Notes under the pieces: model-generated
Seen by the model: only the letters and a program-made list of their open reading frames with translations
Database searches by the model: none
Told to the model about the DNA's origin: nothing
Program-made: the position numbers and the translations under genes
Source of the DNA: Paraburkholderia bannensis
GTDB taxonomy: Bacteria; Pseudomonadota; Gammaproteobacteria; Burkholderiales; Burkholderiaceae
Length of the DNA: 64,000 bases
Direction of reading: 5' to 3'
Assembly: GCF_014200455.1 (NCBI RefSeq)
Contig: NZ_JACHBW010000003.1
Location: forward strand, 1 to 64,000
Shown: in pieces, positions 46,222 to 57,338 of the stretch
How the letters are laid out: every line of letters begins with the position of its first letter
Position numbering within the stretch: the stretch's first letter is position 1

Positions 46222-46401
46222 TTTCGACTCCAACGAGTAAGGTATGCAGTGCGGAACAAGACGCAAAAATCAGGCCCGATCCGCACCTCCAGTACACCCA
46301 TGCTAGCCACGCGTTCCGTATCCGGGTGTGTGCGCTTGTCAGGGAGTTGTGGGAGTCGTTAGAAATTGTTTCGACGAATCTTTGCCGGCTTTCGCAACGC
46401 T

Positions 46402-46442
46402 CGCTGCGCCGCACGGATGCGATGGCATCGTGCGGCGCAGCG
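46402..46442. other. Strong 14-bp hairpin next to the thiC 3' repeat
   Basis: CGCTGCGCCGCACG (46402-46415) pairs exactly with 46429-46442 around a 13-nt loop. On the minus strand it follows the 12-bp repeats downstream of thiC, but no T-run follows, so it may be an RNA-stabilising 3' structure rather than a terminator. Confidence 0.6.
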
Positions 46443-46512
46443 AAACACTCAACGAAACACTCAACGAAACACTCAACGAAACACTCAACGAAACACTCAA
46501 CGAAACACTCAA
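46441..46512. repeat. Six perfect tandem copies of a 12-bp unit
   Basis: The unit CGAAACACTCAA is repeated six times without a mismatch (46441-46512) and ends 6 bp from the thiC stop codon (46519-46521). There are no spacers, so it is a simple VNTR-like array and not a CRISPR. Confidence 0.95.
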
Positions 46513-46518
46513 CGCCGC

Positions 46519-48662
<2,144 letters not shown>

Positions 48663-48902
48663 AGAGCGGCGCATGACGCAGGACCCCCGCGTAAGCAGGC
48701 CAAACAATACACCGCGCTGCGACACTCTGGCAAGTGTCTTTGCGCGCCGGATGTGGCAGGCACAGGCACGGTTCGCGCGCGCGACCCATATAGGAGTCGG
48801 CGCGCTTTTGTGTCGAAAAAATGTCGGGAAATTGTTGGGGAAGCGTTGCGAAGGCGCTGCGCAAGAGGCGTGGGTGCGAGGCGTGATTCGCCCCGGCGGG
48901 CT

Positions 48903-49310
48903 TCAGAGCGCGAAGTCGTCGGCGGCTTCGGGCTGGAACAGGATGCGATCGATCTTGAGCGTTTCGATCTCGCCGCTGGGCGGCGTAAAGCGCACTTTGT
49001 CGCCGCGTTTCGCGCCGAGTAGCGCCAGGCCCGCGGGCGAAAAAACGTTCAGGCGGCCGGCATCGACGCTCGCATTGGCTGGGTAGACGACCGTCCAGGT
49101 CACGGCTTCGCCGGTGCGCTCGCTGATGAGCGTGACCTGCGAGTTCATGGTCACGACGTTGGCGCCGACTTTGCGCGCATCGACGATTTCAGCGCGTTCG
49201 AGCAGGTCGTCGAGCATCAACTGGCGCGCGGGTGCAGCGCCCGGTTCGGCGGCGCATTTTTCGAGGCGGGCGAGGTCGAGCTCGGTCAGGTAACGGATTT
49301 TTTTCGACAT
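48903..49310 (-). CDS. GreA/GreB-domain protein, Rnk-like
   Basis: The 135-aa protein has a short N-terminal helix hairpin and a C-terminal FKBP-like GreA/GreB domain (VTLISERTGEAVTWTVVYPA, FSPAGLALLGAKRGDKV). This is the layout of Rnk, a regulator that binds RNA polymerase. The N-terminal coiled coil is too short for cleavage-stimulating GreA. AAGGAGAA precedes the start. Confidence 0.88.
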   Translation of the reverse strand: MSKKIRYLTELDLARLEKCAAEPGAAPARQLMLDDLLERAEIVDARKVGANVVTMNSQVTLISERTGEAVTWTVVYPANASVDAGRLNVFSPAGLALLGAKRGDKVRFTPPSGEIETLKIDRILFQPEAADDFAL

Positions 49311-49981
49311 GGGATTCTCCTTGCGATCCAGATAAGAAAGGCCTGCAAAGGCCCAGAAAGGGCGGGGATCGGCCCGGAGCCCGACTGAACGGCTCCGGAG
49401 CAGGAGGGCGATTCAGTGCGGACGCCGGGCTAAGGCGAGTGGGTCAGGCTGGCCGGCGAGGCATCGCAGCGGGCACGCGCGCGCCGTCGCCCCGTGCGCG
49501 AAGCGCGGGGCAAGCGAGGCGGCGGACGTGAGTGGCGCAAGCACGATGTCGTAATGAAATAGAAAGAATGTGCCATCCTAACACGGTCTCAATAGGCTCA
49601 ATAGGCGCTCTTCAAGCCGGATCGGCATGGGCCGATGCGTCACGTTTTTGTCTTCAGGCGACACGCCCGCGCCCCGGGTTTGCCCACCGTTGCGCGCACG
49701 CAGCGCGCCCGCTCATAAAGCACGCTCGCGGCGTCCGTAAAGAATCGCCTTGTTGCATAATGCGTGGCGCCCGCTTCGGGTATTTCGGGTAGCTTGCGAA
49801 CCGCTTGCAAATTCATGCACTGGCGTCTCGTGTGTTGCTCGGGTGCGCTTACTCCTGCGTTTCCTTCTCTGACCGCCTCCATCATGCCGTCGCGCTTCAT
49901 CCGTCCCTCCCCTTGTCTGGCGGGGCGTCCGCGGTTCGCCTTTGCGTGCTCCCCCGTCCGTTGCAACCGTCAGGTGGCGCA
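49311..49981. other. 671-bp intergenic region
   Basis: It lies between the divergent Rnk-like and EamA genes. Short open frames are present, but their composition is not gene-like. A tandem pair of CTCAATAGG copies near 49585-49605 is the only regularity seen. Confidence 0.4.
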
Positions 49982-50977
49982 ATGACGAACCCGCCGCGTT
50001 TGCCTTCCGGTTCCTCGCTCAGCCCCTATATGTCTGGCCTGCTGCGCTCGCTTGGCGCATTCGGCTCGCAAGCGTGGCGCCTGGTGCGCGGCGTGCGACT
50101 GCCGCAGTCGCGTAGCGGTCGCGTCGCACTGTCGCTGGCGGTCGTTTATTTCGTGTGGGGATCGACCTATCTCGCCGTCCACGTGGCGCTGGAGTCGTTT
50201 CCGCCGCTGCTGCTCTCGGGGCTGCGCAACCTGCTCGCGGGCATCGGTCTGTTCGTATTCGCGATGCGGCGGCGTCCCGTGATGCCGACGCTCACGCAGG
50301 TACGCAACGCCGGCGTGGTTGGCACGATGCTCGTCGGGTTGTCGAGCGGCATGCTCGCCTACGGCATGCGCACGGTTGGCACCGGCACGGCAGCGGTGAT
50401 GGTGGCGACCGTACCGCTGTTCGCCACGCTGATCGCGGCGGCGGCCGGACGGCGCATCGCGAAGGGCGAGTGGGCGGCCGTCGGGCTGGGCTTGATCGGC
50501 ATTGCGATTCTGAGCCATGGCGGCGGGGCGAGCGGCACCGCGGGCGGCTGTCTCGCGATCCTCGGCGGGGCGCTGTTCTGGGCGATCGGCGCGCATCTGG
50601 CCGGGCGGCTCGAATTGCCGGCGGATCTGTTTATCGCGACGGCGCTGCAGATCGGTCTGGGTGGAGCGATATCGACGATGGTGGCGTGGATTACCGGCGA
50701 ACGCATGGGCACGATGCACTTTTTGCCGTTCGTGGCGTTCGCGTATCTGATGCTGATCGGTACGATGGCCGCCTATGTCGCCTATGGCTACCTGATTCGC
50801 CACACCAGCCCGCTGGTGGCGAGTAGCTGCATGTATGTCAATCCGGTGGTGGCGGTGGCGCTGGGTGCACTCACGTTGGGCGAACCGATCACGTTGGCGA
50901 CGGTCATCGCGACTGTCCTGATACTCGGCAGTGTCGGCCTGTCTTTTGTTTTCGATGATAGAAGACGCGCATCGTGA
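49982..50977 (+). CDS. EamA/DMT family permease (second copy)
   Basis: The 331-aa DMT permease has an extra cytosolic N-terminal tail of about 45 residues before the first membrane segment (ALSLAVVYFVWGSTYLAVHV). Two EamA repeats follow, with GTGTAAVMVATVPLFATLIA in the first and the closing NPVVAVALGALTLGEPITLA in the second. The start at 49982 was chosen from the membrane topology; upstream in-frame codons look non-coding. It is of the YedA-like group; the substrate is unknown. Confidence 0.88.
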   Translation: MTNPPRLPSGSSLSPYMSGLLRSLGAFGSQAWRLVRGVRLPQSRSGRVALSLAVVYFVWGSTYLAVHVALESFPPLLLSGLRNLLAGIGLFVFAMRRRPVMPTLTQVRNAGVVGTMLVGLSSGMLAYGMRTVGTGTAAVMVATVPLFATLIAAAAGRRIAKGEWAAVGLGLIGIAILSHGGGASGTAGGCLAILGGALFWAIGAHLAGRLELPADLFIATALQIGLGGAISTMVAWITGERMGTMHFLPFVAFAYLMLIGTMAAYVAYGYLIRHTSPLVASSCMYVNPVVAVALGALTLGEPITLATVIATVLILGSVGLSFVFDDRRRAS

Positions 50978-51126
50978 GAGATGCGGATAATTCGGATCGC
51001 TAATCTACCCGGTGTTCATTTACGCCGCGAAAAAGCAATTTCACACTGTATATAACGCACTCCGCCGCCGCCCGCCCAACCAGGGCGGCCGACGCCGGAT
51101 GCGCAAAACCACGTCGGCCAGACAGC

Positions 51127-51264
51127 TTATTTCGCTTGCTCAGCCGAGTTCGTGATGGCGTGACCGCCTGCGGACAAATCCTGACCGGCGCCCGCAACGG
51201 TGTTGCAAGCAGCCAGACCCGCCGCCGACGCGGCAACGAGAAGCAAGGCAATCAGGCGTTTCAT
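51127..51264 (-). CDS. Entericidin A/B family lipoprotein
   Basis: The 45-aa small lipoprotein has a signal of the form MKRLIALLLVAASAAG and the lipobox LAAC (Cys20), then CNTVAGAGQDLSAGG, which is typical of entericidins. These toxin/antidote-like lipoproteins are usually stress-induced. It is too short for most gene finders but has a clear family signature. Confidence 0.88.
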   Translation of the reverse strand: MKRLIALLLVAASAAGLAACNTVAGAGQDLSAGGHAITNSAEQAK

Positions 51265-51454
51265 ATAGAGTTCTCCACGGTATAAGAGGGAAATCCTGCA
51301 TGAGCACGCGGCGTGCCTGAGCGCGGGCGACCCGCCGCAAAACATCGCAAAGCGTCGCGGGATCACTCCTTGCTCAAGGCATGGCGCATACGAAAGAAAG
51401 CGCGGGCACGCGTCAACACGTCGTCCGCGCACCGCCCACAAGGAGGATTACGCC

Positions 51455-51616
51455 ATGCTTCATTACGCAATCGTATTTTTCGTGATCGCCCTCATTGCCG
51501 CTGTATTCGGCTTTACCGGGATCGCCGCAGGGGCGGCGGAAATCGCGAAGATCCTGTTCTATCTCTTCCTCGTGGTGTTCGTCGTCACCTTGCTGCTAGG
51601 CGTGCTGCGTGGATAG
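51455..51616 (+). CDS. DUF1328 small membrane protein
   Basis: The 53-aa protein has two hydrophobic segments ([16 protein letters not shown] and [18 protein letters not shown]) separated by [11 protein letters not shown], the DUF1328/YtjA signature. It is preceded by AAGGAGG 8 nt before the ATG. It lies between the entericidin and a ferritin-like gene, a stress-associated neighbourhood. Confidence 0.9.
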   Translation: MLHYAIVFFVIALIAAVFGFTGIAAGAAEIAKILFYLFLVVFVVTLLLGVLRG

Positions 51617-51666
51617 CCGCGCGTGCGTTCTGCCATTCTCATCCCCACAGTCAGAAGGAGAGTCAG

Positions 51667-52209
51667 ATGTCCAAGTCACACGCTGCGTTTGAGTTCGACC
51701 TGAAGCGCGTGCGCGAGGAAGCGCGCCGCCATCTGGATCAGGGTTCCGTTACGCCGAGCTACAACGCCGACCGCGAGACCGTGCTCAAGCTGCTCAACGA
51801 TTCGCTCGCCACCGAGCTGGTGTGCGTGCTGCGCTACAAGCGGCACTATTTCATGGCGAAGGGAATCGAGTCAGAGGCCGTGGCCGCCGAATTTCTTGCG
51901 CACGCCAACGAGGAACAACAGCACGCGGACATGCTCGCCGCGCGCATCGTGCAACTGGGTGGCGAGCCGGATTTCGCGCCCGAACACCTGAGCGAACGCT
52001 CGCATTCGGAGTACAAGGAGGGCAAGGATCTGCAAGACATGATCCGCGAAAACCTGATCGCGGAACGCATCGCGATCGAGAGTTATCGCGCGATCATCCA
52101 GTATCTCGGCGATACCGATACGACTACGCGACGCATCTTCGAAGAGATCCTCGCCGTGGAGGAAGAGCACGCCGACGATATGACCGACCTGCTCGATTCA
52201 GGCCGTTAA
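51667..52209 (+). CDS. Ferritin-like diiron protein (bacterioferritin-type)
   Basis: The 180-aa four-helix protein has the diiron ligand pattern E50, E83-x2-H86, E133 and E165-x2-H168. This suits iron oxidation/storage or DNA protection. The N terminus before E50 is about 40 residues longer than in bacterioferritin. It has a ribosome-binding site AAGGAG and follows the DUF1328 gene by 50 bp, probably in one transcript. No heme-binding Met was identified, so it may not be a true Bfr. Confidence 0.88.
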   Translation: MSKSHAAFEFDLKRVREEARRHLDQGSVTPSYNADRETVLKLLNDSLATELVCVLRYKRHYFMAKGIESEAVAAEFLAHANEEQQHADMLAARIVQLGGEPDFAPEHLSERSHSEYKEGKDLQDMIRENLIAERIAIESYRAIIQYLGDTDTTTRRIFEEILAVEEEHADDMTDLLDSGR

Positions 52210-52260
52210 ATTCAGGCCATTACATTAATTCCGGAAGGGTAGTCCAGCGGGTAGCGCAGC

Positions 52261-53475
52261 TTAAAGTGCCTGCGCGCTCGCATCCAGCCGCTCGCGCGTG
52301 GCGAAATGAATCCACGCCGCGAGCGCGCTGAAGCACAGTCCCGCCACACATACGCCGATCCAGCCGAACGCGTGCCACGTAGCCGCGCCCACGGCCGATC
52401 CGGTTGCGCCGCCGATGAAGTAGCACACCATGAAGACCGTATTCACGCGGCTGCGCGCTTCCGGGCGCAGCGCATAGATGCGCGACTGGTTCGAAATCTG
52501 TGCGGCCTGCACGCCCACATCGAGCACCACCACGCCGATCACCAGACCGATCAGGCTTTTGCCCGAAAACGCGAAGATCACGAACGCGATCGCGATCAGC
52601 GCGATCGACAAGGTGATGACCGCGCGCGGCCCCCGTTTGTCGGCGGAGCGTCCTGCCCACGGCGCCGCGAGCGCGCCCGCTGCACCGACGATGCCGAACA
52701 GCCCGGCGACCTGCGGTCCGAGATGGAACGGTTCGCCCGCGAGCAGCAGCGTTAGCACCGGCCAGAACAGGCTGAACGCCGCGAACAGGCACGCACCCGT
52801 GGCCGACGCTTCGCGCAGGCCGCGCAATTCCACCACCAGATGCCACATCGAGCCGATCAGCTTGCCGTAGCCCAGCTTCGAAGTCGGCTGGCTTTTCGGC
52901 AACTTCTTGACGATCACGAAGGCAAGCGCCAGCAGCGCGACGATCGACGCGCCGAACACCGCGCGCCAGCCAAAGTACTGGCCGACGAAACCCGCCGCCG
53001 TGCGCGCGAGCAGGATGCCGAGCAGCAGCCCGCTCATCACCGTGCCGACCGCATGGCCGCGGCCCTCGGGCGGCGCGAGTTCCGCCGAGAACGGCACGGC
53101 TTGTTGGGCGATGGTCGACAGAATGCCGATGGCCAGACTCGCGCCGATCAGCACGGGCAGCGAGGGCGCGAAGGTGGCGGCGAGCAGCGCGATGCACAGC
53201 AGGCCGATCTGCATGAGGATGATGCGGCGGCGGTCGAAGCGGTCGCCCAGCGGCGCGAGCAGCAGCATGCCCGCGGCGTAGCCGAGCTGGGTCGCGGCGG
53301 GCACCGCGCCGATCCACGCCGCGCCAGACGGAAAGGTCTTGCGGAAATCGTCGAGCAGCGGCTGGTTGTAGTAGATGTTCGCGACCGAGATGCCCGCGAT
53401 GGTCGCGAGCAGAAGCAGCAGGCCGCGCAGCGACTGGCTCTGGCCAGCAGATGCGGATTCGGGTGTGGTGGACAT
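52261..53475 (-). CDS. MFS transporter
   Basis: The 404-aa 12-helix major facilitator has the family loop GDRFDRRRIILMQIG after TM2 and the opening ANIYYNQPLLDDFRKTF, typical of AraJ/YfcJ-type sugar or drug exporters. The start is taken at 53475; an ATG two codons upstream (53481) is possible. It is separate from the ABC cassette by 146 bp. The substrate is unknown. Confidence 0.9.
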   Translation of the reverse strand: MSTTPESASAGQSQSLRGLLLLLATIAGISVANIYYNQPLLDDFRKTFPSGAAWIGAVPAATQLGYAAGMLLLAPLGDRFDRRRIILMQIGLLCIALLAATFAPSLPVLIGASLAIGILSTIAQQAVPFSAELAPPEGRGHAVGTVMSGLLLGILLARTAAGFVGQYFGWRAVFGASIVALLALAFVIVKKLPKSQPTSKLGYGKLIGSMWHLVVELRGLREASATGACLFAAFSLFWPVLTLLLAGEPFHLGPQVAGLFGIVGAAGALAAPWAGRSADKRGPRAVITLSIALIAIAFVIFAFSGKSLIGLVIGVVVLDVGVQAAQISNQSRIYALRPEARSRVNTVFMVCYFIGGATGSAVGAATWHAFGWIGVCVAGLCFSALAAWIHFATRERLDASAQAL

Positions 53476-53620
53476 GGGCACGAGGGCACGGGTGCGGGCG
53501 AGGCCCGCCGGGAAGGGAAACGGCCCGGGCCGGGCACAACGCCGGACCGGGCGTGCCGATCATACCGGAGCGGGCGAGATCGTGCTGACGGCGGCCGCGC
53601 ATCGTGCGCGGCCGTCATGC

Positions 53621-54448
53621 TCAGGCGATCAATTCGCCCGACGGCTCGTGGAACGGGTATGGGCCGTCGGCGTCATCGACATAGGCGTGATGGGTCACGA
53701 TGCCGCGCGCCGGATCGTAGCGATGCAGCGCGAACGCGGGCGGCTCCAGCGTAAAGGTGGAGGGGGCGCCGGGCGAAAGATCGAGCGTCACCTGATGCGC
53801 CGGGGCCGGCACCGCGCTCGCGATGGTGCCGCCGAAGCGCACGAAGATCGGCCGGTGCACGTGGCCGCAGAGGACGCGCTCGACATTCGGATGCTGAGCG
53901 ACGAGCGCTTCGAGCGCGCGCGCGGCGCGCTCGTCCAGCCGGATCGCGTCCATATGACCGATGCCGCAATCGAAGGGCGGATGATGAAGCGCGACGATCA
54001 CAGGCAGCCCGCGCGCCGCGTCGAGCTGTCGCTCAAGCCAGGCCAGACGCGCATCGCATAGCGTGCCGCCGCTTTGGCCCGGCGACATCGAATCGAGCGC
54101 GATCACGCGCAGCGGCCCGAGATCGGCGCTGTACTGGACGAACTCGCCACCCGCGTGGAGTTCGGCGCGCTCGGGGAACACCTCGCGCAGCCCCTCGCGG
54201 CCGTCGTGATTGCCGATCACCAGCCAGTACGGGATTGCCAGCGGCGCGAGCAGGGCCTTGAGATGACGATATTCGTCGGCGTGGCCGCGATCGACCAGGT
54301 CGCCGGTCACGAGCACGGCGTCGGGTCGCGGCGTGAGCGCATTCAGGCGCTCGACGGTGCGCGCAAGGCGCGCTGCCGTGTCGACGCGCCGATAGGCGAG
54401 CGCGCCCGGTTCCTTGATGTGCAGATCGCTGATTTGCGCGAGCAGCAT
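53621..54448 (-). CDS. Metallophosphoesterase (CpdA-like phosphodiesterase)
   Basis: The 275-aa calcineurin-like enzyme has the metal motifs ISDLH (D8, H10), GDLVDRG, GNHDGR, ALHHPP and GHVH. It hydrolyses phosphodiesters such as cyclic nucleotides or glycerophosphodiesters. It is the last gene of a minus-strand run behind an ABC importer, so its substrate is probably what the importer brings in; that is an inference. The start at 54448 is chosen for the motif-bearing N terminus. Confidence 0.88.
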   Translation of the reverse strand: MLLAQISDLHIKEPGALAYRRVDTAARLARTVERLNALTPRPDAVLVTGDLVDRGHADEYRHLKALLAPLAIPYWLVIGNHDGREGLREVFPERAELHAGGEFVQYSADLGPLRVIALDSMSPGQSGGTLCDARLAWLERQLDAARGLPVIVALHHPPFDCGIGHMDAIRLDERAARALEALVAQHPNVERVLCGHVHRPIFVRFGGTIASAVPAPAHQVTLDLSPGAPSTFTLEPPAFALHRYDPARGIVTHHAYVDDADGPYPFHEPSGELIA

Positions 54449-54509
54449 GGGTGGCCTCGATGGTTTAGCCCGCTCGATGGTAGTGATGGTAGCGGGTCGA
54501 TTGTAAAAA

Positions 54510-55562
54510 TTACGCGAGTGCGATGAGCGCATGCGGCGCGATGGCAATGCCCACGGCGGTGCCGCGCGCGAGTTCGATGCGGCCCGCGACGTCGATGAAA
54601 AGCGCATCGGGCGCCGCGCCGCCGATGGTCAGACGCGTACGCTCGCCGAGAAAGGTCGATTGTTCGACCACGCCGCGCAGCGGGGCGTGTGCGGGATCGG
54701 CGAGGCTGGCGTCTTCGGGGCGGAAGAAGCGTTCGGCGGGACCCGGCGAAGACGGGGTAGGGGCTTGAGCCTGGAGGTCCAGCGTGCCGCCCGTGGTGAC
54801 GAGCGCGCCGTCGCGCCATTGTCCTGCGATGCGGTTGAGCGTGCCGACGAACTGCGCGACCGCTCGGCTCGCGGGCCGATAGTAGATCTCGCGCGGCGTG
54901 CCGATCTGCTCGATGCGCCCCGCGCTCATGACGACCACGCGGTCGCCCAGTTCCATGGCTTCGGCCTGATCGTGCGTGACGTAGACGGTCGTGACGCCCA
55001 GTTCGCGCAGCAGCGTGTTCATCTCGCCGCGCAGCGCGTCGCGCAGACGCGCATCGAGGGCGGTCAGCGGCTCGTCGAGCAGCAGCACGCGCGGACGCGG
55101 CGCGAGTGCACGGGCGAGCGCGACCCGCTGGCGCTGGCCGCCCGAGAGCTGGCTGATGGGTTTATCGGCATGCGCTTGCAGCCGCATCATGGCGAGCAAT
55201 TCGTCCACGCGCTCGCGCGCGGCCGTGGCGCTCACGCGCGCAATCTTCAGACCGTAACCGATGTTGCCGCGCACGTTGAGGTTCGGGAACAAGGCGTAGT
55301 TCTGGAACACCATGCCGACCTTGCGGCGCTCGATCGGCAGGGCAGTGACATTGTCGTCGCCGAAACGCACCTGGCCGCCCGCGTCGGGCGCTTCCAGACC
55401 GGCGATCAGACGCAGCGTGGTGGTCTTGCCGCAGCCCGAGGGGCCGAGCAGCACGACGGTTTCACCGGCGCCGATGGTGAGATCGAGCGGCTCCAGCACG
55501 CGCGTGCCGCGAAAGGTCTTGCCGCATTGCGTGAGCGTGATCGGCATCGAATCGAGTTTCAT
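54510..55562 (-). CDS. ABC transporter ATP-binding protein (PotA/PhnT-type)
   Basis: The 350-aa ATPase has Walker A GPSGCGKTT, the signature LSGGQRQRVALARAL, the Walker B LLLDEPLTALDARLRD, and a C-terminal TOBE domain (PEDASLADPAHAPL, VEQSTFLGERTRL). It is most like ABC ATPases of putrescine, Fe(III) or 2-aminoethylphosphonate importers. It overlaps the permease gene by 4 nt. Confidence 0.92.
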   Translation of the reverse strand: MKLDSMPITLTQCGKTFRGTRVLEPLDLTIGAGETVVLLGPSGCGKTTTLRLIAGLEAPDAGGQVRFGDDNVTALPIERRKVGMVFQNYALFPNLNVRGNIGYGLKIARVSATAARERVDELLAMMRLQAHADKPISQLSGGQRQRVALARALAPRPRVLLLDEPLTALDARLRDALRGEMNTLLRELGVTTVYVTHDQAEAMELGDRVVVMSAGRIEQIGTPREIYYRPASRAVAQFVGTLNRIAGQWRDGALVTTGGTLDLQAQAPTPSSPGPAERFFRPEDASLADPAHAPLRGVVEQSTFLGERTRLTIGGAAPDALFIDVAGRIELARGTAVGIAIAPHALIALA

Positions 55563-56491
55563 TGGGCATCCTGATGAGTTCGTGCCTGTTGTGCCTGTTG
55601 TGCCTTGTGCGTCTTTTGCGTCTTTTGCGCCTTTCGTGCGCCCGTGCCCGGCGTCTGCACGCCGAGCCATTGCATCGCCAGCAGCAGCGGCATGGTCATC
55701 ACGAAAAAGAGGATCGTGTAGGCGCTGCCGATCTCGATACGCATCGAGGCGTAGGTATCGGCAAGACCGACGGGCAGGGTTTTCGTGTCGGGCGTATGCA
55801 GCATCCAGGTCAGGTTGAATTCGCCGATCGAGAGCGTGAGCACCGCGAGCGCGCCCGCCAGAATGCCGGGCCGCGCGTTGGGCAGCACGACGGTGAAAAA
55901 GCGCTGTACGAAACTCGCGCCAAGACTTGCCGCGCCTTCCTCCAGCGTGCGCAGATCCGCCGCCGCGCACACGGCGCAAACCGGCCGCACCATGAACGGC
56001 AGCGTGAAAATCACATGGCCGACCACGATGAAGGCCGCGCTCATGCGCAACGCGCTGAAGCCGCCGTACACCACCAGCAGCGCAAGCGCGGAGGCAAGAC
56101 CCGGCAGCGCGACCGGCATCACGAGCAGTTCTTCGATCAGACGCGAGAGCCGCGTGCGGCTGCGCGCGAGCGCATAGGCCGCCGGCACGCCGACCATCAG
56201 CGTGATCGCGAGCGTGGCGGCCGCCACTTCGAGCGAGAGAAACACCGAGTCGTGATACTGCGTCCACACCTCGTCGAGCCAGCGCAGCGTGAGGCCGCTT
56301 GCCACGCCGCGAAAGTAGTTCACAGTGAGGCCCGCGACGATCGACATCACCACGGGCACGACGAGAAACGCGCAGGTGGCGAGCGTCACGCACCACTGCG
56401 CGGCGGCGAGCCACGCGCGGGTGGAGGGCAACGCGAGGCGACGTCGCGTGTGGGCAGCGCCTCGCGCTTTGCTGGTGAGCAGCGTGTTCAT
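55559..56491 (-). CDS. ABC transporter permease (second membrane subunit)
   Basis: The 310-aa BPD_transp_1 permease has six or so hydrophobic segments and the EAA loop LEEGAASLGASFVQRFFTVVLP. The C-terminal tail is a low-complexity, Gln/Ala/Lys-rich stretch (TGARKAQKTQKTHKAQQAQ) not seen in typical permeases. Both ends overlap neighbours by 4 nt, so four genes are coupled. Confidence 0.9.
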   Translation of the reverse strand: MNTLLTSKARGAAHTRRRLALPSTRAWLAAAQWCVTLATCAFLVVPVVMSIVAGLTVNYFRGVASGLTLRWLDEVWTQYHDSVFLSLEVAAATLAITLMVGVPAAYALARSRTRLSRLIEELLVMPVALPGLASALALLVVYGGFSALRMSAAFIVVGHVIFTLPFMVRPVCAVCAAADLRTLEEGAASLGASFVQRFFTVVLPNARPGILAGALAVLTLSIGEFNLTWMLHTPDTKTLPVGLADTYASMRIEIGSAYTILFFVMTMPLLLAMQWLGVQTPGTGARKAQKTQKTHKAQQAQQARTHQDAQ

Positions 56492-57312
56492 GTCGTCGCC
56501 GCGACGGACGCGCCCGTGAGGCTGCGCGCAAGCGTCAGCACGACCCACGTCACCAAGCCGAGCACGATCGACAGTCCCGCCGCCGTCACCATATTGGCGT
56601 TGAGCGTGAACTCGGTGTAGATCGTCATCGGCAACACGTCGATATCGGTCGCCAGCGTGAAGGCGGTGCCGAACGCGCCCATCGCGGTTGCGAAGCAAAC
56701 GGCGCCGGCAGCGATCAGGCCCGGCGTGAGCGCGGGCAGGATCACGTCGCGCGTGACACGCCAAGGCGACGCGCCAAGCGAGCGCGCCGCTTCTTCGAGC
56801 GAAGCGTCGAGCTGGCTGGCGCTCGCCATCACCGTGACGATCACGCGCGGAATCGAGAAGTACAGATAGCCCACGAACAGGCCCGCCATCGAATAGGCGA
56901 ACACCCAGCGCTCGCCTGCCAGACGCAGCGCCAGCGCGCCGATCAAACCCTGACGCCCCGCGAGCATGATGACCATGAAGCCCACCACCACGCCAGGAAA
57001 CGCCAGTGGAAACGTGAGCAGTGCAACCAGCAGGCGGCGCGCGGGGAATTCGCGGCGCGCCAGCAGGAGGCCGCAGATCGTGGAGAGCACCAGCGTCGCC
57101 AGCGTCACCGCGGCCGAAAGCAGCACGGTTTCGAGCAGACTTGTCATGTAGCGACTATTCGTCAGGAGTGCACGATAAGTGGCGATCAGATGGCCATCGG
57201 CGCTGACCTGGACCAGCGCCACCATCGGCAGCAGCCAGAAAGCGAGAAACACCGCGAGCGCGGGCGCAACGAGCGCCACGCGCCAGCGCAGCGGGAAAGT
57301 GAGGTCGTGCAT
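56488..57312 (-). CDS. ABC transporter permease (first membrane subunit)
   Basis: The 274-aa BPD_transp_1 permease contains the EAA motif SLEEAARSLGASPWRVTRDVI and about six hydrophobic segments. The start at 57312 follows the substrate-binding protein by 26 bp. It pairs with the other permease as a heterodimer. Confidence 0.9.
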   Translation of the reverse strand: MHDLTFPLRWRVALVAPALAVFLAFWLLPMVALVQVSADGHLIATYRALLTNSRYMTSLLETVLLSAAVTLATLVLSTICGLLLARREFPARRLLVALLTFPLAFPGVVVGFMVIMLAGRQGLIGALALRLAGERWVFAYSMAGLFVGYLYFSIPRVIVTVMASASQLDASLEEAARSLGASPWRVTRDVILPALTPGLIAAGAVCFATAMGAFGTAFTLATDIDVLPMTIYTEFTLNANMVTAAGLSIVLGLVTWVVLTLARSLTGASVAATT

Positions 57313-57338
57313 GGGCGAGGGAAAACGAAAAGCGAAAA

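Noticed and set aside
46441..46512. Possible CRISPR array
   Set aside because: The 12-bp units are directly adjacent with no spacers, and no cas gene is present.
49532..49792. Plus-strand frame in the gap before the second EamA gene
   Set aside because: No ribosome-binding site, no hydrophobic or domain-like pattern, and no support beyond openness.
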